Below are positions 22,889-34,768 of a stretch of 64,000 bases of DNA, piece after piece. The notes beneath the pieces are model-generated. The model ran no database searches and was not told the DNA's origin. It was given only the letters and a program-made list of their open reading frames with translations. The stretch comes from Perilla frutescens. Its lineage: Eukaryota > Streptophyta > Magnoliopsida > Lamiales > Lamiaceae. Each line of letters starts with the position of its first letter. The stretch's first letter is position 1. Position numbers and translations under genes: made by a program. The stretch covers positions 70,639,380 through 70,703,379 of the forward strand of contig BRKX01000002.1 of assembly GCA_026008535.1 (NCBI GenBank), in the 5' to 3' direction.

Positions 22889-23409
22889 TTTTTTTTTTGC
22901 AAAAACACCCTCCCGGGTGGGGGATTAGACAGATCCCCAACATGTACATATCAACAAAATAGAACTAGTACATCGTCCGTGGGAGCCCAAAAGTGACCCT
23001 CTCTCCAAAAAGTAGAACATACATATGAACCTGTATGAGGTGAAGCCGTAACATGGAGAAATAAACTAAGTACTAAAACTAAACTATAGGACTCCAAATC
23101 TGGACCTAAGGAGGAAAATAACAAAGTAAAAACAAATAATAACATAACCAAATATACAATGGCATAGAATAATATAGAGTCAACGCCGGAATCTGAAGTT
23201 AGGATAGCCAAGCTGGTCCATCCTAAGAAAGGAAGATAGGGGCCTCGGGGCCGTCTGAGCATCAAAAGTGTGTAATCCGTCAACCTCATGACCGAGTCTG
23301 GCAAGAAAGTCAGCAGGGTGATTGCCCTCTCTGTGGATGTGTGTGACTCGAACATGACGGTCTCGAAGTATAAGTCGTAGTCTGAAAAAGACTTCCCTAA
23401 GCTGACCCG
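22889..23409 (-). mobile_element. 5'-truncated LINE, RNase H end
   Basis: On the minus strand it reads RVTHIHREGNHPADFLARLG, matching the C-terminal RNase H region of plant L1-type LINEs, then a 3' UTR and a poly(A), seen as a T run at 22886-22898. The TSD is 19 bases, GTTAAATATGGGTAGGTTT (22870-22888) and GTTAAATGTGGGTAGGTTT (23410-23428). The long TSD, poly(A) and 5' truncation are standard LINE features. It interrupts the Ulp1 gene. Confidence 0.9.
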
Positions 23410-24415
23410 GTTAAATGTGGGTAGGTTTGGTTGTGGTGAATGGGTAGAAGGTGTCTACCTTATTAGTAGGGGTGTGTATGTACTGAGATTGGAGAGTGTT
23501 TCTGCAGTTAGGATAGATGATGTAGATGATAGAGGTGCACAATGAGTAGATGATGTGCCTGCAGATAGGGTAGATGATGAAGGTGCACAAGGGGTAGGTG
23601 CTATGCCTGCACAAGATGTAAGGGCAAAGGAAAGAGTTGGACAAAGTGGAGAGGTGGTTGCTGGATATGTTATAGATGGCAGATCTATAACATTTCATCT
23701 CCCAACTAGTGAACAAGACAATGGGGAGATTTCAAGAATTGCTAAAGATGTAAGTACATGATGTATACTTCATTACATTTAGTGATATATTACTGTTTCT
23801 TAGTGATACTTGACTAAGTTCTGTTTTTTTTCCCCAGCCTTTGGAGGAGGCTTTCTTGTTATTGAAGAGGGATTTGAACATAGTTACATATGTTCATTTG
23901 GAAAGATTGGCAAAGATAAATGATTTGATTCAAGTGAACACAGGGATAAGAAATCTCATTCCTTATCTCATGATTCAATATTTTTCTCAAGCTTAAAGAT
24001 GCATGAATATATTGATGAGGTTGTGATAACTTCTGAAGGATGAAGGCTGAAAAGGGTGAGATAGTTTCGAAAGATGTTGAGGTGGATTCGAAGCCAGAGT
24101 GTGCACGCAGGGAGGTTGAAGAAGAAGAGTTTGAATGTCCTAGGTTTGATTTGATAACACCTACACCCCCTGATGGACATGTTTTCGATGCCCTCAATAA
24201 GATTATCGATGATGCAGTGTTAGGTACTCATTTATGTTTTTGAAAATGATGAAGACATTTTGCGCATTCCAACTCCTCCTTCAAGACATCCATGCACAGA
24301 AAATCTGCAGCGGAAGATTGATGAGCAAGCTGGAGTAGGTAGTTCAGAGAAGAGAGAACCCTGACCTGTTCCTGATGACTTCCCGTTTAGGTGCCAATTT
24401 TTATTATACCATGCT

Positions 24416-26007
24416 TAGGGGTGAGCATTCGGTTTTTCAGTTCGGTTCGATTCTGAAAATGCTAAAACCGAAAAAAACTGAATTTTTTAAAAATTGAACC
24501 GAACTGAACCGAATTGTTTATTGGAACCGAACCGAACTATTTCGGTTTTAAACTAATTTTTTCCCTATTTTTTTAAAAAAAAATCTCATGAAAAATGTCA
24601 TTAATACCAAAGGGCAAGGGCTGTTATAACTGTGAGATCACACTTCAAGACTCTTTAACAATAACTAAAACTTGAACCACTCCAAAATAGAAATAATGAT
24701 GCCAAATGAAATACAACAAAATAGAAAAGTCCAACAATGTCAAATGAAATACAACAAATAGCAAAGTCCAACAATGTCAAATGAAATACAACAAAATAGC
24801 AAAGTCCAACAAAATAGTTAAGCACTAATAAATCGAACAACTCTTGCAAAATAAACTTGAAACTAATCAATTGATGCTTGAAGTGTAATCCCACGTAGAC
24901 CTACAATTACAAATGAAAAACAAGATAGTCATTAATTATGTAGTATTCATAAAAAAATGTACTTAAAAATAAAATATTACCTTGTTCGAGCTTGTCAACT
25001 TCTTCAAGAATTTCTTCAACATTAATGGGAGTCAAAGTTATTTACAAACATTTGCAGCAACATTTTGAATAAAGGCAGAGGGTTTTTACATATTTCTTTT
25101 TTCCATTTTCTATAATTTTGGTGTTCTATAGATAAGTACTTTATCTCTGATTCTGCATTCTTGCCTTCTAAAATCTTTTAATCTTCTAAAATCTTTCTAA
25201 CAACCATTAACCAAGAATTATATAGAAGTTATGTATTTATACGAGCCTACCATAGAAACACGCAGTTTAGATAAGCACCACAAATTCAATTGTCAAGTGA
25301 AACTGAATAGTAGCAGGGATATATATAGCTATTAACTTTCAGAAAATTCAACTTTATTTTCAAATCAATTCATACTTCACATACCAAAATTCAACTTTGT
25401 TTCTACTTGCACTTCGCATACCAAAATGAACATCAAGTAACACACAAAAACTTACATTACTTCTTGTTGAATCAATATTGGTGGATGAGGAGGGTTAGGT
25501 GGCTGTTGCTACTGTCGGCGGACTCGGCGCTCGTGCTGGACTGCTGCTGTTATCTGCATTCGTGCTCGACTGGACGACTGCGGTGAATGGACTGTGGAAG
25601 AGGAGCCGAGGAGGGCAGTGTCGCCGCCTCACCGGCAAGAATCAATATTGGCGGCGACTGCGAGAGGAGATTGAGAGAGAAGAGTCGAAGAGGATTTTAC
25701 GATTTACAGATTTAGGGCTAGGGCCGCGTACGCGTTAGCTGTGAAACAGAATAGGCTGAAATAAGTGAATAGTAATGTATTAATGTATTAATTTATTAAA
25801 TTTTATTATTAATATATATATATATATATTCGGTTTTCGGTCGAAATCGGTTATTTAAAAAAAATCGAACCGAACCGAACCGAACCCGAAAACTGAAAAA
25901 TGCTTAAAAAAAACCGAACCGACCCGAATTATGAAAATAACCGAACCGGCCCAAATTCATTCGGTTCGGTTCGGTTTTCGGTTCTCGGGCCATTTTGCTC
26001 ACCCCTA
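24416..26007. mobile_element. hAT element nested in the Ulp1 gene
   Basis: TIRs TAGGGGTGAGCATTCGGTTT and TAGGGGTGAGCAAAATGGCC (right, read inward) are followed by CGGTTCGGTT repeats at both ends. The TSD is ACCATGCT (24408-24415) and ATCATGCT (26008-26015), 7 of 8. The interior has three tandem copies of a 38-base unit (24703-24815) and a GC-rich leader-like stretch at 25490-25735 with no transposase domain. Confidence 0.88.
24703..24815. repeat. three tandem copies of a 38-base unit
   Basis: The unit begins CAAATGAAATACAACAAA and contains AAAGTCCAACAATGT. Starts are at 24703, 24741 and 24778, with near identity. Confidence 0.85.
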
Positions 26008-26796
26008 ATCATGCTAAGCTATTGTCTGGGATGACAATGGGGGAGAAAGATATCATTAACTATTGTCTTGTTGATTCAATTGCTAATTGGTAAGTGATAT
26101 TTTCATTTTTTTAATATTATGTTACTGATACTCCATTTTATTATAAATGATACATTTTGGACGTGTAAAGTAGAGGTGGACAGGTTTTTGAATATCGTAG
26201 AGAAGTTTTTATAAATTTTGATGCCATCAGAACATTGAATGATACGAAGATGATAAATATCACCATTGTTGATGCACGGGCTTTGTTAATGAATAAATCA
26301 AAAAGGGCTTTTAAGATCAACAAAAGCTTCTCTTTCAGCACCCAAGATATTATAAGGATTTAGAACTTTTGTGTAGATGCATGGGTGTTGAATTATTCTA
26401 TATAGTCACATATGCAGATTACTAATATTTTTATTTTTGTAGTTATACTTTGTAGGTGTTCTTAAAGGCAAGGATCAATGAGAGGAGATTAGAGAAGTTT
26501 GGAAGTTTTGGGTGTCAAGAATAGAAATGGAGTTGTTAGATTTGTTCATTGTGGACAGGGGAATATATTTACATATTAAAAAAAATCAATAGGTTAATTT
26601 GGAATGCTAACTTGTTGTGTCTTATAATTGCAAATTTTTAACTCAATTTGCCATGCTTACCATTTTGTTGTAGTGGTGATAAACTTCTCTGATAAGAAAT
26701 TTCAATATCTGGATAATCAAATTACTGAGATCGATGAAAAAAATGAGATGTTCAAGCTTGCTGGGATAACCATAAATATCAATTTTTTAGTAATAA

Positions 26797-27215
26797 CTTT
26801 TTTTATCTAGTGATACTTTATATTTTACTTAGTAATACTTTACTTTTAGTTAGTGATACTTACTTTATTTCGCGATACTTACTTTAGTTATTGATACTTT
26901 ACTTTTACTTACTGATACTTTACATTTACTTGATGATTCTTTACTTTTTACTTAGTGATTCGTTACTTTTATAATTAGTGATACTTTATTTTTTAAATAG
27001 AGATACTTTACTTTGTACTTAGTGATACTTAACTGTATAATTCACTGAGTATTTTTTTGTGCAGTGTGAAGAGATGATACTTTACTTTTTAGTTTGTGAT
27101 ATTTTACCTTTATTTAGTGATTCATTACTTAGTGATTTCTTGCTTTTTAGGTAGTGATACTTTGTTTTTAGTTAGTGGTATTCTAAGTTCTACTTAGTGA
27201 TACTTAATCGTATAA
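26797..27215 (+). repeat. array of TTAGTGATACTT words
   Basis: About twenty diverged copies of a unit of roughly 22 bases, TTAGTGATACTTTACTTTTA, fill the introns of the Ulp1 gene here. Looser copies occur in the upstream introns (19420-21470, 23765-23815) and, in reverse orientation, at 28330-29230. Confidence 0.8.
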
Positions 27216-29246
27216 TTTGCTGAACTATTTTTCTTGTGTAGTGTGAACAGATAGCTATTTTTCTTATTGAGATCAAGCATCCAAAATGTAAAGAATTCCA
27301 GTCATATGGGGTTGAATTCCCAGATTTTAATTGTAACAAAGATGGACGAAATATTGACTGTGCAATTTTTATCATGCACCAATTGGAAAACTTTGTTGGT
27401 GCTGCTTATGAGAGTGTGGATTTGTCTAAGGTATGGATTATTGTAATTGAAATTTTCATGGACTTTACTATTTTTGTTGTAATCTGACACATTATTTTTC
27501 ATTCCAGCTTGATGGAAGAAGAAGATTAAGAGCTCAATATTATGCAAAGATTATGCTTTCACCACTAAATAGTTTGAGAGCAAAGATACAAGATGATGTT
27601 CTTCAATTAATCAAAAATAGCAAGAAACATAAATAGGTATAATATTTAATGAACAATTTTTTCACATTTTATAAAAATAAATATTTTTTTAATTTTCTCT
27701 ATGTTTTTAACATGATATACACAGTTAGCAGTTGTTGGTGGTCAGAGGGCACATAGCTGATGGCAGAATGTGAGGTGTTTGTTTTTTTGGAGATAGCTAG
27801 GCAATGTATAGTCTAACATGATAGGGGAATGTTAATTTATTGGATGTTGGTTGGTATTTATAATGAATATTTGGTTGAAAAACATTGAAATGTTGAGGGG
27901 AAGTTTAACATGGCAGGAAACAGTTGCGACAAACAACTAGTTTTTGTGCAGATATGATTCGAAGGTTCACTAGGTTTGGAAGCGTTGGGTTTTTGTAATG
28001 TTTCCAAAAAGGTTTTCTTGTGTATACTTTTGTGTAGTGATATCTCTCACATGTTTTCAAGCTACATATTTTCTTGCTAATGAACTATGTGTTTTCTTGT
28101 ATTTCTGAACATATTTTATAAATCTTTTTTGAATATATATATATATATATATTGTTGATATTGTAGATAGTATATAGCGCTATTTATACAGAAAAATATT
28201 ATTATGTGTGCAAGGAAGTAACACTATTTTATTTCATTTATTACCGGTATTAAAAACAGAGAGACACACATAAACGATAAAAAAAGGATTTGCAACAGTA
28301 ATTATGTTGTCAATAAATCAAATAATTTCATCAACCATAAGTTATATATTACAGTATCAATACTAATGAAGAAAGTATCACTATGTATATCGTGAAGTAA
28401 CACTATTTATTGCATGAATAATTTAATCATATCTAGTGGAATGGCCACCACCAGCACTAGGTGCGACGGTTCCACCGCTACCACTAGGACCACTGATCTC
28501 TTTAGTCATTGTTGTTTTTTTTATTAGTTAATTGAAATTTAATTGAAAGGGAAACTGTTTCTGCTTTCATTTAAGAAAAAATCGAAGAAAATGAAATTGC
28601 TTTTGCTCTTGAAAAAACTGAAGAAAGTGAAACGACTTTTGACTCTTTTATGTATTTCAGAAAAAACTGAAGAAAGTGAAACGACTTTTGACTCTTTTCC
28701 GTATTTCAGAAAAAGTTGTTTATGTATGTATAAAAATGTGTTTTCAAGTAAGAAAATGTATGCATAATTAAATAATTGTTTTTAATAAACTAAATCGATC
28801 GGTAGAAATAAAGTAGTTCTTCCAAATATTCATCTGAAAAAATACTTATTAATATTTTTGTTATATGTGATAAAACGGATCTGATTCTCCACAATAAAGT
28901 ATAAATCTACAGTAAAGTATCACTAGATATGATGTAAGTATTATTAACTATTAGACGAAGTATCATTAACAGAGTAAACATATATCAGGCAGATGTCATG
29001 ACACATAAAATCAAATGAATAACCTACAACACCTTTAATTTGATCCATATAAAACTTATGCGAAGGATTACTATGATGATGAGCACGTATCATTAACAAA
29101 TATTGACATTGAATTTAATTATTGAGGATAAACAAGGAAGTGTTAATAACTGTGTGAAATGTATCACTAACTACCGGTGAAGTATCACTACCATGTTAAA
29201 TAAATTTTCTAGTTGGTTACAACAAACAAAAAATAGAAGTAAAGTA

Positions 29247-29612
29247 TTATTTACTCCCAATTTCCAATATAACATATTCATCCTCATCGATAGATGTTGT
29301 TTTAACAACTTCAACATTGTATTCATGATCAATTATATCAATATCTGAAAATTATGAAATTTAAATCAGTTCTAGAATTATTATAACAATAAGAGATTAC
29401 TAAATCAAAATTTTAATAAATTAGTTTTAAGAACATATTGTCGAACAATTGGAATGCATAATTTCATATACATAATTATTGTTGCACAATTGGAACAAAA
29501 TTATAAATCTCCTAAACTAAGAACACATACGAGTTGTTGCTAATGTTACATTGCCGGAATTTACTGAAATTCCACCGGAGGTAATGTTGCTTGATTTTTC
29601 CAAATTATCCAT
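29247..29612 (-). CDS. possible small acidic protein gene in the 11-kb element
   Basis: On the minus strand exon 29531-29612 (MDNLEKSSNITSGGISVNSG) joins in phase, via donor CTC/GTATGT and acceptor TTTCAG, to 29247-29344 (IDIIDHEYNVEVVKTTSIDE, then DEYVILEIGSK and a stop): 59 aa. A further splice at GGGA/GTAAAT into a Gly/Ser-rich exon near 28430-28510 is possible. It faces the Ulp1 gene, and the reversed AAGTATCACT motifs lie on its downstream side. I do not recognise the product; it may be the decayed second gene of the element. Confidence 0.35.
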
Positions 29613-29953
29613 TAAATTGTGCAGAAAATCGCGAGTTTGAATCGCGTTTGGTTGAAATCGCAGAAGGATAAATCACGAGCAGTTAGGGTTCAACTGTGGA
29701 TCGTGAGCTTGAATCACGCGTCGTGCGTGGAGGTGGAATCACGAGGTGGAATCGCGTGTTGGAGCTGGAAGAAAACTTACGGTTTCAAGCTGGAAGAAAT
29801 CGTGTAATTTTTTTATATATATTGCTGGATCCGGGTCGGGTCGGGTGGAGATCCATCTAACATAAGAGACCCATTAGACGGTCTCACACAAGTGTGCCCT
29901 TAAAGAAAAGTTAATAAAACAAGGCTTTAGTTTCTTTTTTGTTGTGATTTTGA

Positions 29954-30263
29954 TGTTTATACCATACACTAGTTGGGACCACTAGATTAAAGCATAAAAT
30001 AACCCTAGCAATAATTGGACCAAGTCCCTTGATTTAAATGAAAATAAAAGAGAGCCTAACTAATAAATTCAATGGCTCAATACTACAACCCATTAATCTA
30101 TCAACCCATTTATTTCACTTGAATTCCCAAAAGAGTTGCATTGTTTACCAGAATTAGAAAAATTGAATCTTTCTCATCTCTTTTGATCGTCTTCTCCAGG
30201 TGAAGAATCTTCTCAAATTTTCCTTATTTCTCACTCTCAATTCTTCTTAGCATGTTCACAACA
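29954..30263 (-). repeat. 3' LTR
   Basis: Direct copy of 33426-33735, differing by scattered substitutions. Confidence 0.85.
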
Positions 30264-30634
30264 TTACTCTCCCCTTTTCCAGATTCTCGTCCTCGAGAAT
30301 CAAATGGGAACATTTTCTTCTTCACAAATCTCTCATTTTCCCTATTGCCTTCGTCGCCACTAAAAGGAAGTCTGGTGCATTTCACCGCCGACTTAACTCC
30401 TTCTCCTACTACCATTGATTTCCTATCCATGAGCTGATCCGACCCGAATTCTTCTTGAATAAATCCCGTAACAGCCATTTTTCTGGATTCTTTTTCAATT
30501 GACAAAAACACTAAATTGAGTCTTTCCCAGCTCGGTCTCAACCGCTCCTTTATCATTGATCCCTATCTCTGAAATCATACATTCTTCTTCCTCTACTTTC
30601 TTTAATAGGTTCACAAAATTACTCCCCCCCAATT

Positions 30635-33252
30635 TCAGATCCTTTCCACAAGGATTGAATTTAGGGGATTTCTTCTTCTCATATATTTATCCTCCTCCCA
30701 TGAAACAAGATCTGAATTTTCCTCATTAGACCTAATTAGAACTTGGGATACCGATTCGCAGGCCTTTCGTATAGTACGTTGAGCCAAGAGAAATACCTGT
30801 GAGATGTGAAAAACTCCATCAGAAGTGACTGCAAGTAATTGAGGTAACGAGACCCTTTTTGACCAATTTTTTTTCTTTAAAAGTGAAAAATTGAACACCT
30901 GAGAATTTCTCAAGGCATTTGGCTGCTCAAGTTTGTAGGTGATGTAACCTATTTTCTCCAAAAACTTATAGGAACCATAGCACCTGGGTGAGAGCTTCAA
31001 GTTTTTACGCAGATGGGCTAATTTTTGCATAGAGGGCTGCAAAATCAGGTACACTTGATCCCCATCAATAAACATGCTAGTAACCATAATGATAGGTAAT
31101 GCATGTAGCATATGCATGTCATCTAAAAATAATATAGCCACCATCTGGGATGTAAAAGGGTGTGATATGGTTGCATATTGCCCAAAATTGATAAATTTGT
31201 CAATGACAACTAGGATCACATCTTTTCCCGGTGAGTTGAGTTGTTTCTCATTCTTAAGGGTAGGCCTACTCTCGATCTTTTAGGGGTCAAGAGAAACTTT
31301 CTCTTGAGTAGTATTATGACCTAAATGGCATTTAGACTTCTCAGCAAGTGAGTAATGATCCCCGAGTACTGTAAAAATCTTACTTAAGCATAGTAGGTGT
31401 TCCTCCCAATTTTTGCCATAAATGAGTAAATCCTCTAGGAAATGTAGAACATATTTCCTCAAACATTTCTTGAAAATATCTTCATACTAAGAGATGAGTT
31501 CTGGTTCTTGGTTTCCCTTGCATGTATGTTTTTGTAGAGTGACCACAATCACTTCTTCTATATCCTTTCTAGCTCTGGAGTGCAGCATTTTGAATAGAAA
31601 ATGATGGGATATGAGCGGACTCTCTGCTCGTGACTTAACAACCATTAGTTTGGTCCTTTGTCTCTTCGAACTGAGGGTAACAACCATTTTTCATAGCTTA
31701 ACTCTATAGGAGTACATGCCTTAAGCCAATTTCCTCCTAGGATGATGTCACAACCTTCAAGTTGCAATATCCTAGAAGTGTGATTGAGTTTATGCCCCTG
31801 CATCTTCCATTCTAACTTTCCAGCTTGGCGTAAGTATAACATTCTCCGACCATCAACTACCTTGATCAATAAGAGTGGAACTTCTTCTATCTCATTGCCC
31901 AAAAGTTGTGTAGATGACTCTTTGATGAAGCTAAGAGTATTACCATTGTCAAACATGATTTGTAAGTTATTCCCAACACCAGTAATATTAAACTTCAGAA
32001 TCGGAATGTCATCTTCACCAATAAGAGCATTAAGAAATATATGCACCTGCCCCATTAAGTTTTCAAAAAAAAAATGATCTCCTTCTGCTGGGTTGTAGTG
32101 ATTCATATAAATAAGTTTCATTCCTTCAATCAGCATTATATATGTGATTTTATGCTTACACATATGCCCCATAACAGACTTCTCATCACAATTGTTACAT
32201 AACCATTGAGCCATTTTGTCAGCCATTTGTGGAAATGTAAGAAGTCTTATAGTTGTTGTTGGTGGCAGGTTTTCTTTGGCTAGTTTGGAGAGAAGCATTG
32301 GTGCATTGTGAGATAGGTATTTAGCAGGATTTGTAGGAGAATGTGTACCGTCTCCTTTTAACGTTTTGGTGATAGCTTCATTAGTGGTACGCTGATCCTT
32401 GCCTAATTCAATAGAATGTTCCAATTTACCAGGGTCAAACACATCAATTGCAGCCCTTAACTCCTCACATAATCAACTAGGAAAGATTGTTGCCGTACAG
32501 GTGTCAGTACATGCTCTTTGATCAAACAACATATATTCTCTCACTTTCTCATGCATAATAACATAGTCCATATGCTTGAGTTTGTGGAATTCCACTACTA
32601 TCTTAGCTTCGTGGATATCTTCAAATCTAGCCAAGACCACCTCAGCCAACTACCTCCATGCAACACCACAGTATTTGGAATTAAAGGTTAGAAACCAAAT
32701 TGCAGCTCTCCCTTCAAAACTCATAGAGGCTAGTATAACCTTATGTTTCTCGGAAATGTTGGGAGTCTGATTGAAATACTCATCACACCTAGCAATCCAC
32801 ACCCTAGGATAGGAACCATCAAATTTAGGGAATTCAACCCTAGGCAATGGGGTGTATTTTAATGTTTCATGTGGATCTGATAACACCATTTCTCCAATTG
32901 AATTTTGACTTCTAAACTGAGAGCTTTATGCTCTAAAATTTAAAGAAGGGTCATCCAACAAAGGCTCATCATCTGTTAACCCCTTTTTTCTATTTCTATT
33001 CACCAATTGTAGTTGTACAACAACTAAAATGTTGGATAATTTTTTAAATTGCACATTCATGCCTGTTTGGATCTCATCAATTTGTTCTTGAAATTTCAAC
33101 CTAGCCGCATCTCTCTTCATGAATTCAGTCTGCCACATCTTATACAAATTTTCTTGGCTTTCTTGCAGCTCCTTCAGCTGAATTTCATTTGCCAAATTCG
33201 AGGAAAGGTGGCTTTGAATACCAACTGTTGTGATCCCGAAACTTTCAGTCAT
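30635..33252 (-). pseudogene. gag-pol remnants of the gypsy element
   Basis: Read on the minus strand in order. A gag-leader ORF lies at 33252-32926. Gag at 32889-32650 has VEFPKFDGSYPRVWIARCDE. 32442-31645 holds a CCHC zinc knuckle (LCNNCDEKSVMGHMCKHK) and a protease-like site whose usual DSG is DNG (MFDNGNTLSFI). A reverse-transcriptase piece at 31462-31280 (FLEDLLIYGKNWEEHLLCL) has FLED in place of the catalytic F-x-D-D core. 31219-30635 has an integrase start (ILVVIDKF) fused directly to its C-terminal domain (GDQVYLILQP, KLSPRCYGSYKFLEKIGYIT). Most of the RT, RNase H and integrase core is gone and frames are broken, so nothing functional remains. Confidence 0.85.
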
Positions 33253-33425
33253 CTTTTTGTATTTTCTGTAATAATCAATGTGGATCTATAATAAAGTTTA
33301 GAACTTGATGATAAATGTAACCAAGAAATTGAAGAAGAATCAGATGAAAGAAGAAATAGAGAGAATAAGAGGGGGATGAAGTTTAGTTTAATTTTCTGCA
33401 TATAATTTCATAAAGCAGGAAACGG

Positions 33426-33735
33426 TATTTATACCATACACTAGTTGGGACCACTAGATTAAAGCATAAAATAACCCTAGCAATAATTGGACCAAGTCCC
33501 TTGATTTAAATGAAAATAAAAGAGAGCCCAACTAATAAATTCAATGGCCCAACACTACAACCCATTAATCTATCAACTAATTTGTTTCACTTGAATTCCC
33601 AAAAGAGCCATGTTGTTTCCCAAAATTAGAAAAATTAAATCTTTCTCATCTCTTTTCATCGTCTTCTCCAGATAAAGAATCTTCTCAAATTTCTCTTATT
33701 TCTCACCCTCAATTCTCCTTAGCATGTTCACAACA
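33426..33735 (-). repeat. 5' LTR
   Basis: Direct copy of 29954-30263; same length. On the minus strand the terminal CA has become TA. Confidence 0.85.
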
Positions 33736-34494
33736 TAATTGTGATGATCTAGTTACGAGGGGAGACTTAATACATTATATGCCTGAAAAACCGAACTAAT
33801 TTTGATTATTTCCCTGAAAAAAACAAATTAGTTAGGCTTTGTGTTGACCTTTTGATTTGGTTTTATCAATTCATCTTTTCTTTTGATTTGGACAATAATC
33901 GAAATATATTCCTCCAATTACATGTTCATCCTTTCTCAAAGTATTGTTTTATTGTATGTGTGTGTTTGTATATATGTCTTATATATTAAACTTTTTTTTT
34001 TACCATTTTTTAGTGGAAAAATAAATTTCATTATTATTCAACTAACTCCCTTAACCAATAAAAAAATTATTTATTCCAAATAAACATATGCACACATCTC
34101 GCAGCTAAAATTGCAAGATTATATGCAACACAATTAGCTTCTTAATATGTATGAATAAAGCCAGCCACTTTTTATCCTTTTACCCTTCTTACAATTTATT
34201 AATTACAAATACACCCTCTATGGCTCTATGTCGAAAGTTGCTTTGTTTACATATATTCTCCAATTAAATTTAGTATGTACAAACAATCATATACTGATAA
34301 TGCTATTTCATATATATATATATATATATATCATATAGCGTTGATTATATTAAAAGAGTCCCAAATTAAATTCTATTAGTTGATAAAACATAAAGAACTT
34401 TTTTTTATCCCGAACACAGTTTCAAATAGTAACTCTAAATTTTTTTCCGATACCAAATAAAAATAATATAAACTATCAAGATTTCAAACCAACA

Positions 34495-34534
<40 letters not shown>

Positions 34535-34768
34535 AAAAAAGGGGGGGAAAGAGAAAAGAAAGGGTGTGTTTTTATTTAGAAAATAGAATGCACATATAGA
34601 GTAGATCGCCAGATTTAACACGACACACATTGATACTGACGACAACGTGTCTGTCTTCTCCGCCCCAATGCCATTTAATTCCTCTCTCCTTTTCTCTCTC
34701 TCCCCCTATTTTCCCTCTCATCCATTAATCCTTTCCTCCTCCATCGCTTCCTCCTCCTCTCATTCTTC
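33736..34768 (+). promoter_or_regulatory. upstream region of the GPDH gene
   Basis: It contains an AT repeat (34312-34331), an (ATT)n microsatellite (about 34497-34532) and a pyrimidine-rich leader (34680-34765, CTCTCTCC and CCTCC blocks) of the Y-patch type. No clear TATA box was found near the expected start, so a TATA-less promoter is likely. Confidence 0.45.

Larger units (their letters stand above)
19940..27636 (+). pseudogene. decayed Ulp1 (C48) cysteine protease-like gene
   Basis: Exons can be traced by splice sites. Early exons (about 19940-20191, 20618-20681, 21180-21340) join in one frame and encode acidic, lysine-rich repeats, two of them starting S-D-H-D-A-K and S-Q-H-D-A-R. An exon near 21508-21790 encodes CRHVGLCTLAPKLNNYQRRA, then EEIGFSGMLELRGFERMP, followed by an in-frame stop (TAG at 21647). 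22524-22860 encodes FKRLFVLYVLSTFFTPTVNQ and later HRFKWQGH. These resemble the N-terminal region of plant Ulp1-family transposon proteins. The C-terminal catalytic part keeps His (26661, HFVVVVINF), Asp (26712, QYLDNQ) and Cys (27359, IDCAIFIMH). The last exon ends at 27636. The stop, frame changes and three insertions mean it is not functional as a whole. Confidence 0.75.
18732..29886. mobile_element. 11-kb Mutator-like element carrying an Ulp1 protease gene
   Basis: The left end (from 18732) TGAGACCGCCTAACGGGTCT and the right end, read inward from 29886, TGAGACCGTCTAATGGGTCT, are followed on both sides by CTTA.GTTAGA.GGATCTCC and CCCGACCC, an inverted repeat of about 55 bases. TIRs this long and an Ulp1-type gene inside point to a Mutator-like element of the Ulp1-capturing kind known in plants. 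No MURA transposase and no 9-bp TSD were seen, so it is non-autonomous and the superfamily is inferred. Inside are a decayed + strand Ulp1 gene, a small possible minus-strand gene near the right end, two hAT elements and a LINE. A short motif, AGTGATACTT, fills its non-coding parts. Confidence 0.7.
29954..33735 (-). mobile_element. decayed Ty3/gypsy LTR retrotransposon
   Basis: Two direct repeats of 310 bases, 29954-30263 and 33426-33735, are the LTRs. In element orientation they start TGTTGTGAACATG, and the left copy ends GGTATAAACA. A polypurine tract (GGAAAAGGGGAGAGTAA on the minus strand) lies just inside the lower LTR; a second degraded copy lies near 30611-30636. The LTRs are similar, so the insertion is not very old, but the interior is heavily deleted. 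Only about 3.2 kb remains where a full element would have about 4.5-5 kb. No TSD is visible. Confidence 0.85.

Noticed and set aside
22951..23355. 134-aa minus-strand ORF
   Set aside because: It is out of frame with the real LINE RNase H reading, which is in another minus-strand frame.
24040..24243. 67-aa acidic ORF as an independent gene
   Set aside because: It is a piece of the Ulp1-like gene between two insertions.
25499..25738. 79-aa ORF in a hAT element
   Set aside because: A GC-rich leader-like stretch without any transposase motif; not supported as a gene.
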